Shown here: piece after piece, positions 26,077-35,104 of the stretch
Numbering within the stretch: the first letter of the stretch is position 1
How the letters are laid out: every line of letters starts with the position of its first letter
NCBI GenBank assembly: GCA_023424015.1
Contig: JAFAEM010000033.1
Span: forward strand, 1 to 64,000
Length of the DNA stretch: 64,000 nt
Direction of reading: 5' to 3'
DNA from: Bacteroidota bacterium
GTDB taxonomy: Bacteria > Bacteroidota > Bacteroidia > Chitinophagales > Chitinophagaceae
Notes under the pieces: generated by a model
Told to the model about the DNA's origin: nothing
Databases searched by the model: none
Seen by the model: only the letters and a program-made list of their open reading frames with translations
Made by a program: the position numbers and the translations under genes

Positions 26077-27204
26077 TTAGTCTATATTCTTACTTAGGAT
26101 ATCTTTTAATTGTGAAATATCTATTTCCCATTCGTAATTGTGCTGGTGTCCATCAAAAGTCCTGGTTGGAAAACTAAAAGGGTGGTAGTTACATCCTTTA
26201 GCCAGTGCCAGTGTGGCAAAGCAGGGATTGATATACTTATCGGGCATTATTTCAATGATCGTGGTCCCTGGTCTGCAATAAACCAGGTTAGACATACCTG
26301 CTCCATGCGGAGAAATAAGTATGTCCGCGCTATTAAATTTCTGCGCCTGCTCTGCGACCGATTTCCCTGTGCTTAAAAATATCTCGGCCTCAAAATTCAC
26401 TTCCAGGAAATTGATGACTTCCGGTTCATTAATTATTCTTCGATTTGAACTATCGAGCCTGGCGCAATAAAGTATCCGCTTCTTTCCGCTGTTTTCAACA
26501 TTATGTGCGTTATTGCCTATTTTCCTTTTGTACAGGCAATCAAGGTACCCTAGCATCACCGGCGACACATTAAACGAAAACTCGCCGCCAAGAAATGAGG
26601 GATAGAGTAATTGCTTTGCAAAGAAAAGTTTGTCCTGCAATGGCAGTAAATGAACATCGGCGCCCATGTCAATGCCCAGCATATCGAGATATTGCTTCGC
26701 AAAACCTGGCAGGTTGGAGGGAAGCAATAACTTCAAATCACTATTTAAATTTTTTAAAGCAGCAAAAAGACAAAGGGAGGGAAGGCATTGCAATGTCCAG
26801 TGATAATAATTCGCGTAATCGTGATTATACGCCATAAAATATGTGTTCCCTTCGGGGAGAGTTATGGCTTCACTCAAATTCCTGTCTGCAATATCGCGTA
26901 ATAAGGTTTCCGGTTTCAGGTAGGCTGATTGCTGAATATAACTTTCCGGGCTTTCAAACACAAAACCCCAACGTGGTTCGATATACTGGTCTTTAAAAGC
27001 TACAGCACGCACCGGGGTATTATTGATAGACATATCAGTCTTGAAAAACCCCATAGCGCGACTTACACCATCCCTGTAACTGTCAGAGTTATTTTCAGCC
27101 GGTGGAGAGATTTGTATAATTGCCGGTGTTTCATATATATTAATGCCTGTCATGGGCGCTGGTTCCATTTTAATGGTGAACAAGTTCCTGCGGATCTTAT
27201 GCAT
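26077..27204 (-). CDS. Glycosyltransferase family 61 protein
   Basis: A 375-residue protein with GT61 (DUF563) hallmarks: YYHWTLQCLPSL in the centre and the near-C-terminal ADILISPHGAGMSNLVYC plus TTIIEIMPD. In bacteria such enzymes occur in capsule and O-antigen clusters, with undefined acceptors. The ATG at 27204 is preferred; the open frame reaches a TTG at 27222. Nothing suggests truncation. It lies 51 bp downstream of the coiled-coil gene in the same transcription unit. Confidence 0.85.
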   Translation of the reverse strand: MHKIRRNLFTIKMEPAPMTGINIYETPAIIQISPPAENNSDSYRDGVSRAMGFFKTDMSINNTPVRAVAFKDQYIEPRWGFVFESPESYIQQSAYLKPETLLRDIADRNLSEAITLPEGNTYFMAYNHDYANYYHWTLQCLPSLCLFAALKNLNSDLKLLLPSNLPGFAKQYLDMLGIDMGADVHLLPLQDKLFFAKQLLYPSFLGGEFSFNVSPVMLGYLDCLYKRKIGNNAHNVENSGKKRILYCARLDSSNRRIINEPEVINFLEVNFEAEIFLSTGKSVAEQAQKFNSADILISPHGAGMSNLVYCRPGTTIIEIMPDKYINPCFATLALAKGCNYHPFSFPTRTFDGHQHNYEWEIDISQLKDILSKNID

Positions 27205-27255
27205 CAGTTCACTGTATTTCAAAATAAGCTTACTGATTTCGTTAATAATGGCTGA

Positions 27256-27627
27256 TTACTTTCTATTGAATAACCTTTGCTTCATCATACCCGCAAAAGT
27301 TCTTTTCTCGTATGTTCGTTTATACCAGTCGATATCCTGGTTCAGTCTTTCAATATCGTTGAGTAGCTTATTGATCAATTGCCGGTTTCCATTATTACTA
27401 TTTTGGCATTCAGCCAGCTTTTCACCGGTTTCCAGTATAATCTTATCCTTTCCCTCGATCAACAGATGCAGGCGTTGAATCTCCTGTTCCTGTCTTTCGA
27501 TGGTGTTTTGCTTGGCAAGGATCTCAGCATCCAGTTTATTTTCCATCGACTCCAGCATCTGCTGCAATTCATCGATCTTGCCTCCTTCAGTAAATGACTC
27601 CGGTTTGAATATCATTGAATTTTTCAT
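27256..27627 (-). CDS. Small coiled-coil protein in polysaccharide locus
   Basis: A 123-residue protein. Residues about 17-100 form a continuous heptad-rich coiled coil (KIDELQQMLESMENKLDAEI onward, with repeated leucine/isoleucine at a/d positions). It ends with the tail DWYKRTYEKRTFAGMMKQRLF. There is no signal peptide, membrane segment or catalytic motif. The ATG at 27627, 11 bp after the GT4 stop, is chosen over an in-frame start at 27654 that would overlap it. A scaffolding or chain-length role is possible but is only inference from position and shape. Confidence 0.65.
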   Translation of the reverse strand: MKNSMIFKPESFTEGGKIDELQQMLESMENKLDAEILAKQNTIERQEQEIQRLHLLIEGKDKIILETGEKLAECQNSNNGNRQLINKLLNDIERLNQDIDWYKRTYEKRTFAGMMKQRLFNRK

Positions 27628-27638
27628 AGACGTGATTT

Positions 27639-28760
27639 TTATCCAAAGCTCCACATAGCAGTCTGTCTTGTTATTGGACCTGATCCCGCGTAAAGCGAAC
27701 GATACATTTTATAATTTTGATTCACATCAAACTCTGCTCTGCATATTTCCTCAGAATAATTACCCATTACATCCAGCATTTCACGATTATTATAATACTG
27801 CAAGATCTTAATGATGGCTTCATGTGCCGTATCAAACAAATCGCCATTGATTCCTTTCTTCACGATATCTGTATTGCCGGTGCAGTTGCTGAGCAATACC
27901 GGCTTCTTTAAAGCCAGGGCTTCAAGCACAGCAAATGACAATCCTTCATATTTAGAGGTTGAAATATAAATATCAGAGGTGGATACATAGCGATGCACAT
28001 CCTGATTTTCGAGCCAGCCTGTTACAACAATATTGCTTGATGTAAAGGAATCCCTAAAACGACCGTCACCTATCCATACAAACTCTATCTGATCCATATC
28101 CTGGAAATAGGACGCAATCGTGTTAAACAGCAGCGGATCCTTTTGCTTTTCAATCCGGCCACTGGTAACAATCCTGAATTTGTCACCAGCTTTTTTTGCA
28201 GTTACCGTTTTCTGATTGCTGATGCTGATGCCATTGTTAACATAACTTGCGTTAATGCCCAGCTTCATGTATTCTTTTAATTCAGAAACCGAGCAGCAAA
28301 CAACATTACCACCAACAAGGTTGCCCAACTTTTCTATCCATTTGTAGAAATATCTTGTAATGCGATTTTGTGTTGATAAAAATGGCGCACCATTAGGTGT
28401 GTAAAATACGTTTGAGATTCCAGCCAGGCGGCAGGCCACACGTCCAAGCAACCCGCTTTTCGAAGAGTGAAGATGAACGGCATCAGCCAGCTTACTCGCC
28501 TTCAGTCTTTTCAAGATTTTATATAGTTCTGTGAGTGCTATGAAATCACGAATAGGGTTGATCGATCGCTGCACACTTGCCCAACGTATAAAACGAACGT
28601 TTTGCCTGGGGAATTTTTTCTTCACTTCCTCCGCGGTCATCTCTTCTTTCCGTTCACCATGCACCACGATATGGGTATCATCAGGCATAGCCTCAGCAAG
28701 CGACTTTACGAAGACCGCGATACCGGAAGCAAAAGGCTCAACTATGTGAATTATAACCAT
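27639..28760 (-). CDS. Glycosyltransferase family 4 protein
   Basis: A 373-residue GT-B fold enzyme. The N-terminus IIHIVEPFASGIAVFVKSLAE is a donor-fold start with a Gly-rich loop, and the middle AVHLHSSKSGLLGRVACRLAG is typical of GT4 enzymes of O-antigen loci. The C-lobe has FRIVTSGRIEKQKDP, the pattern TSKYEGLSFAVLEALALKKP with its E-x7-E-type acid residues, and LLSNCTGNTDIV. The gene probably starts the main minus-strand run of the locus, with a 168-bp gap upstream holding nothing recognisable. Confidence 0.88.
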   Translation of the reverse strand: MVIIHIVEPFASGIAVFVKSLAEAMPDDTHIVVHGERKEEMTAEEVKKKFPRQNVRFIRWASVQRSINPIRDFIALTELYKILKRLKASKLADAVHLHSSKSGLLGRVACRLAGISNVFYTPNGAPFLSTQNRITRYFYKWIEKLGNLVGGNVVCCSVSELKEYMKLGINASYVNNGISISNQKTVTAKKAGDKFRIVTSGRIEKQKDPLLFNTIASYFQDMDQIEFVWIGDGRFRDSFTSSNIVVTGWLENQDVHRYVSTSDIYISTSKYEGLSFAVLEALALKKPVLLSNCTGNTDIVKKGINGDLFDTAHEAIIKILQYYNNREMLDVMGNYSEEICRAEFDVNQNYKMYRSLYAGSGPITRQTAMWSFG

Positions 28761-28928
28761 AAATAGATGCTTATCACCACCAGCCGGTAAGACTATGGCG
28801 ACACATTAGTTTTTTATTAACAATGTCAGTGGTGAATTCGGTTTTCGGTTTCTTAAACAAATAACCAACTCATAATATAGTAGGCAGCAGTCGATTGACA
28901 ATAGAGGAAGACAAAACGTTGCACTTGC

Positions 28929-29741
28929 CTATCTCCTCCATTTCTTGAGTCGCAAAATTATCTGTTTAGGAAGAATAAACAACAGTAAAAGTCTCATATA
29001 TGCAGCGAATTCTAATACAATACTCTTGCCAAACACTCGAGTTACCCGGGCTCGTGCGACTAATTGTTTACCCCTATTTTTATACGACAGCCCTGTTTTG
29101 CTGATTTCTGTGGTTACCAAAAACTCATCAATGATGGCTGTTTCTCCCCTATTTATCAATGTCCAGAAAAATGCGTAGTCTTCAGCAAAGTCGAATTGAA
29201 CGGGATAATAACCCGCTACTTTTAACATCTCATTACGAAACATCACTGTCGGGTGAATAAACACATTTCTAAAATGCATTTCCCTGACTATGTCCTTATG
29301 TTTCAATGGAGTTTTGTATGAATAACTTTCACCTGTTTCTTTATTCTCAAATAAGCACCAGGTTCCCGTCAGTACAATTTGCGGGTTTATGCGCATAAAA
29401 CGGACTTGTTTATCAAACCTGTCTGCTGCGCATGTATCACCGCAATCAAGTCTTGCTATAAATTCTGCATCAGTATATTCATTGATCCAGGTTAATCCTT
29501 TATTTAATGATGCAGTAATTCCTACATTTTTATCATTAGTTAAAACTACTAAGGGTTTTCCTTTGTTCAAACTTCCCTTAATCTTTTCAGCGAGCAAAGT
29601 CTCACTACTACCGTCATCCACTACAACAATTAGATATTGGCCGGCGCTGTACTCAACTGAATCAAGTGAGACGAGCAGGCCCTTGAGATTGTTGTAGCAG
29701 GGTATCAACAAACAAAAATCTATATGCTTATACACATGCAT
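28929..29741 (-). CDS. Glycosyltransferase family 2 protein
   Basis: A 270-residue GT-A enzyme: FCLLIPCYNNLKGLLVSLDS at the N-terminus, YLIVVVDDGSSETLLAEKI, EFIARLDCGDTCAADRFDKQ (the metal-binding Asp residues), and a hydrophobic C-terminal patch (LEFAAYMRLLLLFILPKQII) that may hold it at the membrane. It is separated from the GT4 gene by 187 bp and may have its own promoter, though none is clear. GC content looks slightly lower than in neighbouring housekeeping genes, as often seen in polysaccharide loci. Confidence 0.83.
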   Translation of the reverse strand: MHVYKHIDFCLLIPCYNNLKGLLVSLDSVEYSAGQYLIVVVDDGSSETLLAEKIKGSLNKGKPLVVLTNDKNVGITASLNKGLTWINEYTDAEFIARLDCGDTCAADRFDKQVRFMRINPQIVLTGTWCLFENKETGESYSYKTPLKHKDIVREMHFRNVFIHPTVMFRNEMLKVAGYYPVQFDFAEDYAFFWTLINRGETAIIDEFLVTTEISKTGLSYKNRGKQLVARARVTRVFGKSIVLEFAAYMRLLLLFILPKQIILRLKKWRR

Positions 29742-29779
29742 ATGATAAAATGAATATAAACCCCTAACATTAGCTAAGG

Positions 29780-30436
29780 TTATACTATTAATCCTCTCTT
29801 TTTAATATAATAATGCCACAAAATTATCGTAGCAATGGAGCGATGAGGTGACCAAATCTCCGACAAATTGTTCAACTCTTCCTTAGATATGCCATCATCT
29901 AATTTCTTCACCTCTTTAAAAGCATTGACCATGGCAAGGTCGCCTATGGGAAAAACATTGGTTCTTTGCAAAGCAAATATTAAATATATATCAGCAGTCC
30001 AGTCACCGATACCTTTGATACGCTTCAACGCGAACCTTACATGCTCATCGGGAAGACCCGACATGTCAACCAGGTTCAAATCATTTTCCTGAATTGCTTG
30101 CGCAAGATGCCTGGCATAGACCATTTTCTGCCGGCTGAAATAACAGGCCCTCATTTCTTCATCAGTTAATGCAAGTAAACCAGCTGGAGTAATTTCTACA
30201 AGTCTCTCTTTTAATTTTATAAAAGCGGCTTTCGCAGATGCCAGAGATACCTGTTGTTCGAGAATGATATGTATGAGTGTGGCAAAACCGGGCGACCTGG
30301 TCCACATGGGAGGGTATCCGTAAGTTTCGATAATTGAACCCAGAGCCTTATCCTTTTTTGCAAGCTGATCACAGAGCCATTGAAAATTATCGGCGTGAAA
30401 CGTTTCAATATTATTTTTTAAACTTTTCGAGTGCAT
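29780..30436 (-). CDS. HhH-GPD family DNA glycosylase (second AlkA-like protein)
   Basis: A 218-residue protein with the helix-hairpin-helix RIKGIGDWTA (about residues 139-148) and the catalytic-Asp region NVFPIGDLAMVNAF (Asp near 166). Its N-terminal half has the LEQQVSLASAKAAF helix of the 3-methyladenine glycosylase II group. It is clearly different from the 788-1408 protein, having a G-D in place of D-D at the acidic position. The ATG at 30436 is used; a GTG at 30451 is also open. It overlaps the end of the enoyl-CoA hydratase gene by 26 bp, an odd neighbour for a repair enzyme. Confidence 0.85.
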   Translation of the reverse strand: MHSKSLKNNIETFHADNFQWLCDQLAKKDKALGSIIETYGYPPMWTRSPGFATLIHIILEQQVSLASAKAAFIKLKERLVEITPAGLLALTDEEMRACYFSRQKMVYARHLAQAIQENDLNLVDMSGLPDEHVRFALKRIKGIGDWTADIYLIFALQRTNVFPIGDLAMVNAFKEVKKLDDGISKEELNNLSEIWSPHRSIATIILWHYYIKKRGLIV

Positions 30437-31178
30437 TTCTAGTGAATTCACTTAGTACCAGCTCACCGCTGATGGCGGCACGCTCCAACAGCATTTTATC
30501 CCAGTGCGCCGTCCCTGCCCAGAAGATCTTCTTCATTTCCGCCATAGCCTGTGGACTTGATTGTATCAGCGTGGAAGCTAACCTGTCGATCGATTCATCC
30601 ATGCCTTCTACGGTAGGATGCAATTCTGCAAATAAACCTTTTCGCCTTGCCCAGTCGCCGCTGCGCCACATAGAAGCGTCGATCGCCAACTGGCTAAATG
30701 CCGATACACCGATCTTACGTTCTACAGCTGGTCCTATTACAAAAGGACCGATTCCAATGTTAAGTTCGCTAAGCTTTATTTCAACAGCTTCCATGGCGAT
30801 GGCATAATCTACCGCTGCCGCGATCCCCACACCGCCTCCTACACATTTCCCGTGTATTCTGCCAATGATAAACTTCGGGCAATTGCGCATGGCATTGATC
30901 ACATGCGCGAATCCGCTGAAAAAATGAAGACCCTGCTCCTTCGTCTGAATGGCTTTGAGTTCATCGAAAGAAGCGCCTGCGCAAAAAGCTTTCTCACCTG
31001 CTGAACGTATGACGATCAGCTTTGCTTCACTATCATTACCTGCGCTATGTATGGCGTTCGCCAGTTCTTCGAGCATTCGCCCCGGCAAAGAATTACTTTG
31101 CGGGTGGAAGAATTCGATAGTGGCAATACCCCTGTGAAGTTCAGACTTCACATACCCTTCTTTTATTTCCGTCAGCAT
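30411..31178 (-). CDS. Enoyl-CoA hydratase/isomerase family protein
   Basis: A 255-residue crotonase-fold enzyme. The oxyanion-hole segment AFCAGASFDEL and the central GKCVGGGVGIAAAVDYAIA followed by IKLSELNIGIGP (catalytic Glu position) are present. Its one-base spacing from paaZ suggests a PaaF/PaaG-like role in beta-oxidation of ring-opened phenylacetyl-CoA products; sequence alone cannot separate hydratase from isomerase. The other paa genes (paaABCDE, paaK) are not in this window. The DNA glycosylase gene overlaps its 3' end. Confidence 0.83.
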   Translation of the reverse strand: MLTEIKEGYVKSELHRGIATIEFFHPQSNSLPGRMLEELANAIHSAGNDSEAKLIVIRSAGEKAFCAGASFDELKAIQTKEQGLHFFSGFAHVINAMRNCPKFIIGRIHGKCVGGGVGIAAAVDYAIAMEAVEIKLSELNIGIGPFVIGPAVERKIGVSAFSQLAIDASMWRSGDWARRKGLFAELHPTVEGMDESIDRLASTLIQSSPQAMAEMKKIFWAGTAHWDKMLLERAAISGELVLSEFTRNALEKFKK

Positions 31179-31179
31179 A

Positions 31180-33237
31180 CTAACTGTCTTTTCGTTTTAC
31201 CATGGTTAATATTGTAGCCACACCTACCGTGGGCTCCTCGGTATCATCCAGTATCTCCACAAGCCATTTCACAATTCCTTTGGGAATATCGTTTTCATCA
31301 TCCGGCTTTTTATCCTGTGATAGCTTTTCCTTACAGGTAAAACGGATATGGATCTCGGCGCCGGGATAAACTGGTTTCGTAAACCTCAGTTCATCGATCC
31401 CATAGTTAAGCAGAACCGGGTTCTTCTCATAACTGTCAACAAACAACCCTGCCGCGGCGCTCATGATAAAATAACCATGAGCCACCTGGCGCTCAAACAT
31501 CGTGTCTGTAAAATTAGTGGTTTTGATATGCGCGTAAAAATGGTCGCCCGTCAGGTCTGCAAAGCGGTCGATATCCTCTGAAGTAACGAGTCGCTTTTCT
31601 GTCACTATCTGGTCACCTATCTTCAGTTCTTCGAAGTACTTCCTGAAAGGATGCTGTCCCGGGTCCTTGCCTTTCGCATGGGGCTGGTACACATTGGTGA
31701 TGGCTGTGATCGTGGTCGGCGACCCCTGTATGGCCACGCGTTGCATATAATGCCTCACGCCACGTACACCACCCATTTCTTCACCGCCGCCTGCCCTTCC
31801 GGGTCCTCCATGTACCAGCAGCGGCAAAGGAGATCCGTGGCCTGTGCTTTCTTTGGCACAATCAACATTTAAAACCAGTATCCTTCCATGATGCGTGGCA
31901 GCACCGAGCACATATTGTTTCGCGATCTTATCATCACCCGTTACGATCGAGGTACACAATGAGCCCTTCCCCATTTTACTAAGGGTGATCGCCTCGTCCA
32001 TATTTTTATAAGGCATAATCGTGCTCACAGGACCAAATGCTTCTACCTCATGCACGGCTTCAGAACGAAATGGATCTTCATTCAATAATAACAAAGGCGA
32101 CATAAATGCACCCTTGTTGGGATCAGCATCCAATACATCGACACTGTCGAGTGAACCATATATGATCTTCGAAGCAGCCAGTAATTTTTGAACCTGGTTC
32201 TTCACTTCGGTCCGCTGTTCCTGCCCGGCCAGGGCTCCCATTCTCACTTTCTCATTTAATGGATTGCCAATGGTAGTTTGTGACAATGAAGTCGCAAGTG
32301 ATTTCCATACATCATCCATTTTATCGGCAGGAGCAAAAATCCTTCTAACGGCTGTGCATTTCTGTCCCGCCTTTGTCGTCATTTCCTTCCTTACTTCCCT
32401 GATAAAAATTTCCCACTCGGGCATACCTGGCGCCACATCAGGACCCAATACTATGCAGTTCAGAGAATCGGCTTCCATATTAAAGGGCACTGACTCACTC
32501 AAAATTTGTGGATGGGATCGCAGTTTCAATCCCGTAGATGCAGAGCCGGTAAACGTTACTACATCCTGTGAACCGACATGATCCAGAAGATCACCTGCAC
32601 TACCACATACCAATTGCAGTGCGCCCTCGGGGAGAATACCCGACCCGATGATCCTTCTTACTACAGCAGCAGTCAAATAGGATGTGATAGTAGCCGGCTT
32701 CACTATCGCCGGAACACCGGCAAGCAAATTTACCGCGATCTTTTCCAGCATGCCCCATACAGGAAAATTGAAGGCATTAATATGAATGGCTACTCCTTCT
32801 TTGGGCACCAGTATATGGGTGCCCATAAAAGTGTTGTGTTTACTAAGATTATGCGACTCCCCATCAATGCAAAATGGATCATCGGGAAACTTGCGGCGAA
32901 GCGAAGCATTGGCAAATAAATTACCGATACCCCCCTCGATATCCACCCAGCTATCTGCTTTAGTGGCCCCGGTTTGATAACTGATACGATAAAATTCATC
33001 GAGATGGTCACGCAGGTGCAGCGCCAGCGCTTTTAACATATTACCACGTTCCCGGAAACTCATTTTGCGTAGTGCGGGGTTCCCGGTGTTTCGTCCGTAT
33101 TCAACGATAGATTTAAAATCCAGGCCTTTTGTCGTAGCAGCAGCGATGGGTTCGCCTGTCACAGCATTATACAACAACTGCCCGTCCCCATCACCGGTGA
33201 TCCATTGACCGGTAATATAATTTTGTAATTTTTCCAT
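31180..33237 (-). CDS. paaZ: Bifunctional PaaZ: oxepin-CoA hydrolase / semialdehyde dehydrogenase
   Basis: Opens the oxepin-CoA ring of the aerobic phenylacetate pathway and oxidises the resulting semialdehyde. The ~685-residue protein has an N-terminal aldehyde dehydrogenase domain with the catalytic Cys in KAGQKCTAVRRIF and the Glu region FNMEADSLNCI. A C-terminal MaoC-like hydratase domain follows, with DRFADLTGDHFYAH and VAHGYFIMSAAAG. Length and domain order match PaaZ. The ATG at 33237 (MEKLQNYITGQW) matches the family N-terminus; an ATG at 33258 would add seven residues. Confidence 0.9.
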   Translation of the reverse strand: MEKLQNYITGQWITGDGDGQLLYNAVTGEPIAAATTKGLDFKSIVEYGRNTGNPALRKMSFRERGNMLKALALHLRDHLDEFYRISYQTGATKADSWVDIEGGIGNLFANASLRRKFPDDPFCIDGESHNLSKHNTFMGTHILVPKEGVAIHINAFNFPVWGMLEKIAVNLLAGVPAIVKPATITSYLTAAVVRRIIGSGILPEGALQLVCGSAGDLLDHVGSQDVVTFTGSASTGLKLRSHPQILSESVPFNMEADSLNCIVLGPDVAPGMPEWEIFIREVRKEMTTKAGQKCTAVRRIFAPADKMDDVWKSLATSLSQTTIGNPLNEKVRMGALAGQEQRTEVKNQVQKLLAASKIIYGSLDSVDVLDADPNKGAFMSPLLLLNEDPFRSEAVHEVEAFGPVSTIMPYKNMDEAITLSKMGKGSLCTSIVTGDDKIAKQYVLGAATHHGRILVLNVDCAKESTGHGSPLPLLVHGGPGRAGGGEEMGGVRGVRHYMQRVAIQGSPTTITAITNVYQPHAKGKDPGQHPFRKYFEELKIGDQIVTEKRLVTSEDIDRFADLTGDHFYAHIKTTNFTDTMFERQVAHGYFIMSAAAGLFVDSYEKNPVLLNYGIDELRFTKPVYPGAEIHIRFTCKEKLSQDKKPDDENDIPKGIVKWLVEILDDTEEPTVGVATILTMVKRKDS

Positions 33238-33301
33238 AGAAGCAATCGGTTCTTTCATTGGCGAATTTAGTTGAAATCATCCGGCTAACATAAAGGCCGG
33301 T

Positions 33302-33328
33302 TTGAATAAGCGCAGCCGCTTATCTTTG
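33302..33328 (+). promoter_or_regulatory. Candidate promoter for small lipoprotein gene
   Basis: TTG at 33302-33304 as part of TTTG, then a 16-bp gap, then TATCTTTG at 33321-33328, fitting the Bacteroidota -33/-7 pattern. The ATG at 33353 lies about 24 bp downstream, which supports that start over the in-frame 33302 codon inside the promoter. Confidence 0.55.
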
Positions 33329-33352
33329 CCCAAACATAAATTGCATATCGTT

Positions 33353-33814
33353 ATGAAAAGAATAAGCATCGTTGTATTGACTGGCCTGGCCCTGGCATTG
33401 ATCTCCTGCAGCGGCGACGGTTCAAAGCAAAAAAGTCCCGAAGCGAAACTTGCCGACAGTCTTTACAAAGATGTAATGAATGGACATGATGTAGGCATGG
33501 CAAAGATGGGCAGGCTCACCCGCGCCGAACAAACCACCCGCCGTCTGCTCGATTCCATCAAAAACTTACCGGCTAAAGCACAACAGTCAGCAGAACCCTT
33601 GCGAATAAAACTTGACAGTCTGCAAAAAGATCTCAGCTATGCCGAATTCGCGATGAACAAATGGATGGAAGAATTTAATATTGATTCCGCAATCAATCAG
33701 CTCGATCAAAGGATAGAATACCTGAAGTCTGAAAAAATAAAGGTGTCGAAAGTGAAAGAATCGATCCTGAATGGCCTGGAAAAAGCAGATTCCGTTTTGA
33801 GAAATAAATTCTAA
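33353..33814 (+). CDS. Small helical lipoprotein of unknown function
   Basis: A 153-residue protein with a lipoprotein signal peptide (LALALISC, Cys about residue 20). The mature chain is almost wholly helical and charged (ADSLYKDVMNGHDVGMAKMG; QLDQRIEYLKSEKIKVSKVK), likely a coiled coil in the periplasm at the outer or inner membrane. Similar Bacteroidota proteins are sometimes labelled 'viral A-type inclusion protein' from coiled-coil resemblance only, which says nothing about function. Its stop overlaps the convergent DUF1569-like stop by 4 bp. Confidence 0.75.
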   Translation: MKRISIVVLTGLALALISCSGDGSKQKSPEAKLADSLYKDVMNGHDVGMAKMGRLTRAEQTTRRLLDSIKNLPAKAQQSAEPLRIKLDSLQKDLSYAEFAMNKWMEEFNIDSAINQLDQRIEYLKSEKIKVSKVKESILNGLEKADSVLRNKF

Positions 33815-34290
33815 GCATCAAGCGGCATCACACCAAACTGCCGAAGATGATGCAGGGCATGTTTGTGCAGTAGCTGCACATTTTGTTCGAAGTCAAGATC
33901 GCCAAAAATGGGGTGACGTGTGGTTAGCCGATGATCTTTTTCAAACACTTCAAAAAACCTGATCAATTCTTCGTGCAAAGATCCAATAGCTGCCTGCACC
34001 GTTTTATATCGCAGGGGTGGGGGCTCTTCGGGTAATAACGGGTGTCTTGTATTTTCTTTCAATGGCCGGTCGCTCATCAGGAATTCGCGTACGCGTTGCA
34101 ATTTTTCCGGGGGAGTATTGATAGTATCGTAAACCCGCTGACCATTGGCGACCATTACTCCTTCTATGGTCAGATGTTCTATCATTTGCTGCACATTCAT
34201 TTTCCCCCAGCGTGGAGGAGTAGCCGGATCCAGCTGTTGAAGGTAACGGACCAGTTTTGTACGCAGAAAATTTTCCTTTTCAAAACTCAT
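33811..34290 (-). CDS. DUF1569/DinB-superfamily-like protein
   Basis: A 159-residue, probably four-helix-bundle protein. The pattern GKMNVQQMIEHLTIEG near residue 30 and the C-terminal HKHALHHLRQFGVMP supply the His residues that bind a metal in DinB-like proteins. Proteins of this type may be thiol- or metal-dependent transferases or hydrolases; no substrate can be assigned. The ATG at 34290 gives the conserved N-terminus. The 69-bp gap to adk is featureless. Confidence 0.7.
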   Translation of the reverse strand: MSFEKENFLRTKLVRYLQQLDPATPPRWGKMNVQQMIEHLTIEGVMVANGQRVYDTINTPPEKLQRVREFLMSDRPLKENTRHPLLPEEPPPLRYKTVQAAIGSLHEELIRFFEVFEKDHRLTTRHPIFGDLDFEQNVQLLHKHALHHLRQFGVMPLDA

Positions 34291-34359
34291 ATGGCATCAG
34301 TGCTGCAATAAAGTGGAAGCAAGTACGCCGGCAGGATTATAACCCTGATAAAAATGCCA

Positions 34360-34938
34360 TCACTTCAGCTTTTTATCGATCTGGGCGCAAAGCCTTGTAA
34401 AAATTTCATCTATATCGCCGATCCCGTCTACATTGACAACCTTCTTGGATTTTGCATAATACCCCGCTACCGGAAGAGTTTCATTTTTGTAAACCTCCTG
34501 TCTTTTACGCTGGATACTCTCGTCGGCATCATCCGAGCGACCGGAAGTTTTACCGCGGTGGATCAGTCTTTTTATCAGCTCTTCTTCATTTACTTCGAGA
34601 AAAAGAACCAGGGCGATCTCGGATTTTTTTAGGTCTAGTAGCTTATCAAGTGCTTCAGCCTGGGCAACGGTTCGGGGAAAGCCGTCGAATAGAAAACCCC
34701 TTGCATTGGCATTTTCATCAAGCGCCGAACTGATCATGCCGATGACCACTTCGTCGGGGACGAGTTGGCCGCGATCTATAAATTGTTGGGCTTCAACACC
34801 GAGCGGGGTTTTCAGCTTACGTTCTCTCCGCAACAAATCACCTGTAGACAGATGGACCAACCCGTACTTTTCAATCAATTTTTCTGATTGTGTGCCTTTG
34901 CCGCTACCGGGAGGGCCAAACAGGATTAAATTAAACAT
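34360..34938 (-). CDS. adk: Adenylate kinase
   Basis: Interconverts AMP + ATP and 2 ADP. P-loop FGPPGSGKGTQS is at residues 7-18, with LSTGDLLRRE, the NMP motif FDGFPRTVAQAEAL and the LID marked by RLIHRGKTSGRSDDADE. The LID is the short, zinc-free form, and at 192 residues the protein is of the short adenylate kinase class. The gene is monocistronic here, with a -7 element at 34965-34972. Confidence 0.95.
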   Translation of the reverse strand: MFNLILFGPPGSGKGTQSEKLIEKYGLVHLSTGDLLRRERKLKTPLGVEAQQFIDRGQLVPDEVVIGMISSALDENANARGFLFDGFPRTVAQAEALDKLLDLKKSEIALVLFLEVNEEELIKRLIHRGKTSGRSDDADESIQRKRQEVYKNETLPVAGYYAKSKKVVNVDGIGDIDEIFTRLCAQIDKKLK

Positions 34939-34964
34939 TATCGCTATTTAATTTCGATGAGGGG

Positions 34965-34972
34965 CAAATATA
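34965..34972 (-). promoter_or_regulatory. Candidate -7 element for adk
   Basis: The minus strand reads TATATTTG, fitting TAnnTTTG, 26 bp upstream of the adk ATG. No clear -33 is seen. Confidence 0.45.
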
Positions 34973-35083
34973 ATGTAGTGTGATTAATTATCCTTGCCCG
35001 AAGAGGGCATTATCGGCCAGGGATAATGTTTTGTTAAGTCCCGCAGCTTTGTTCCAAAACGCCCCAAACAAACAAGCTTATCG

Positions 35084-35091
35084 TAACTTTG
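35084..35091 (+). promoter_or_regulatory. Candidate -7 element for msrB
   Basis: TAACTTTG, 13 bp upstream of the msrB ATG, matches TAnnTTTG. Confidence 0.45.
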
Positions 35092-35104
35092 TTATACTTA
35101 AGGT

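Noticed and set aside
35007..35030. ATTATC...GATAAT hairpin upstream of msrB as a terminator
   Set aside because: Short stem, no T-run, and it lies between two divergent genes.
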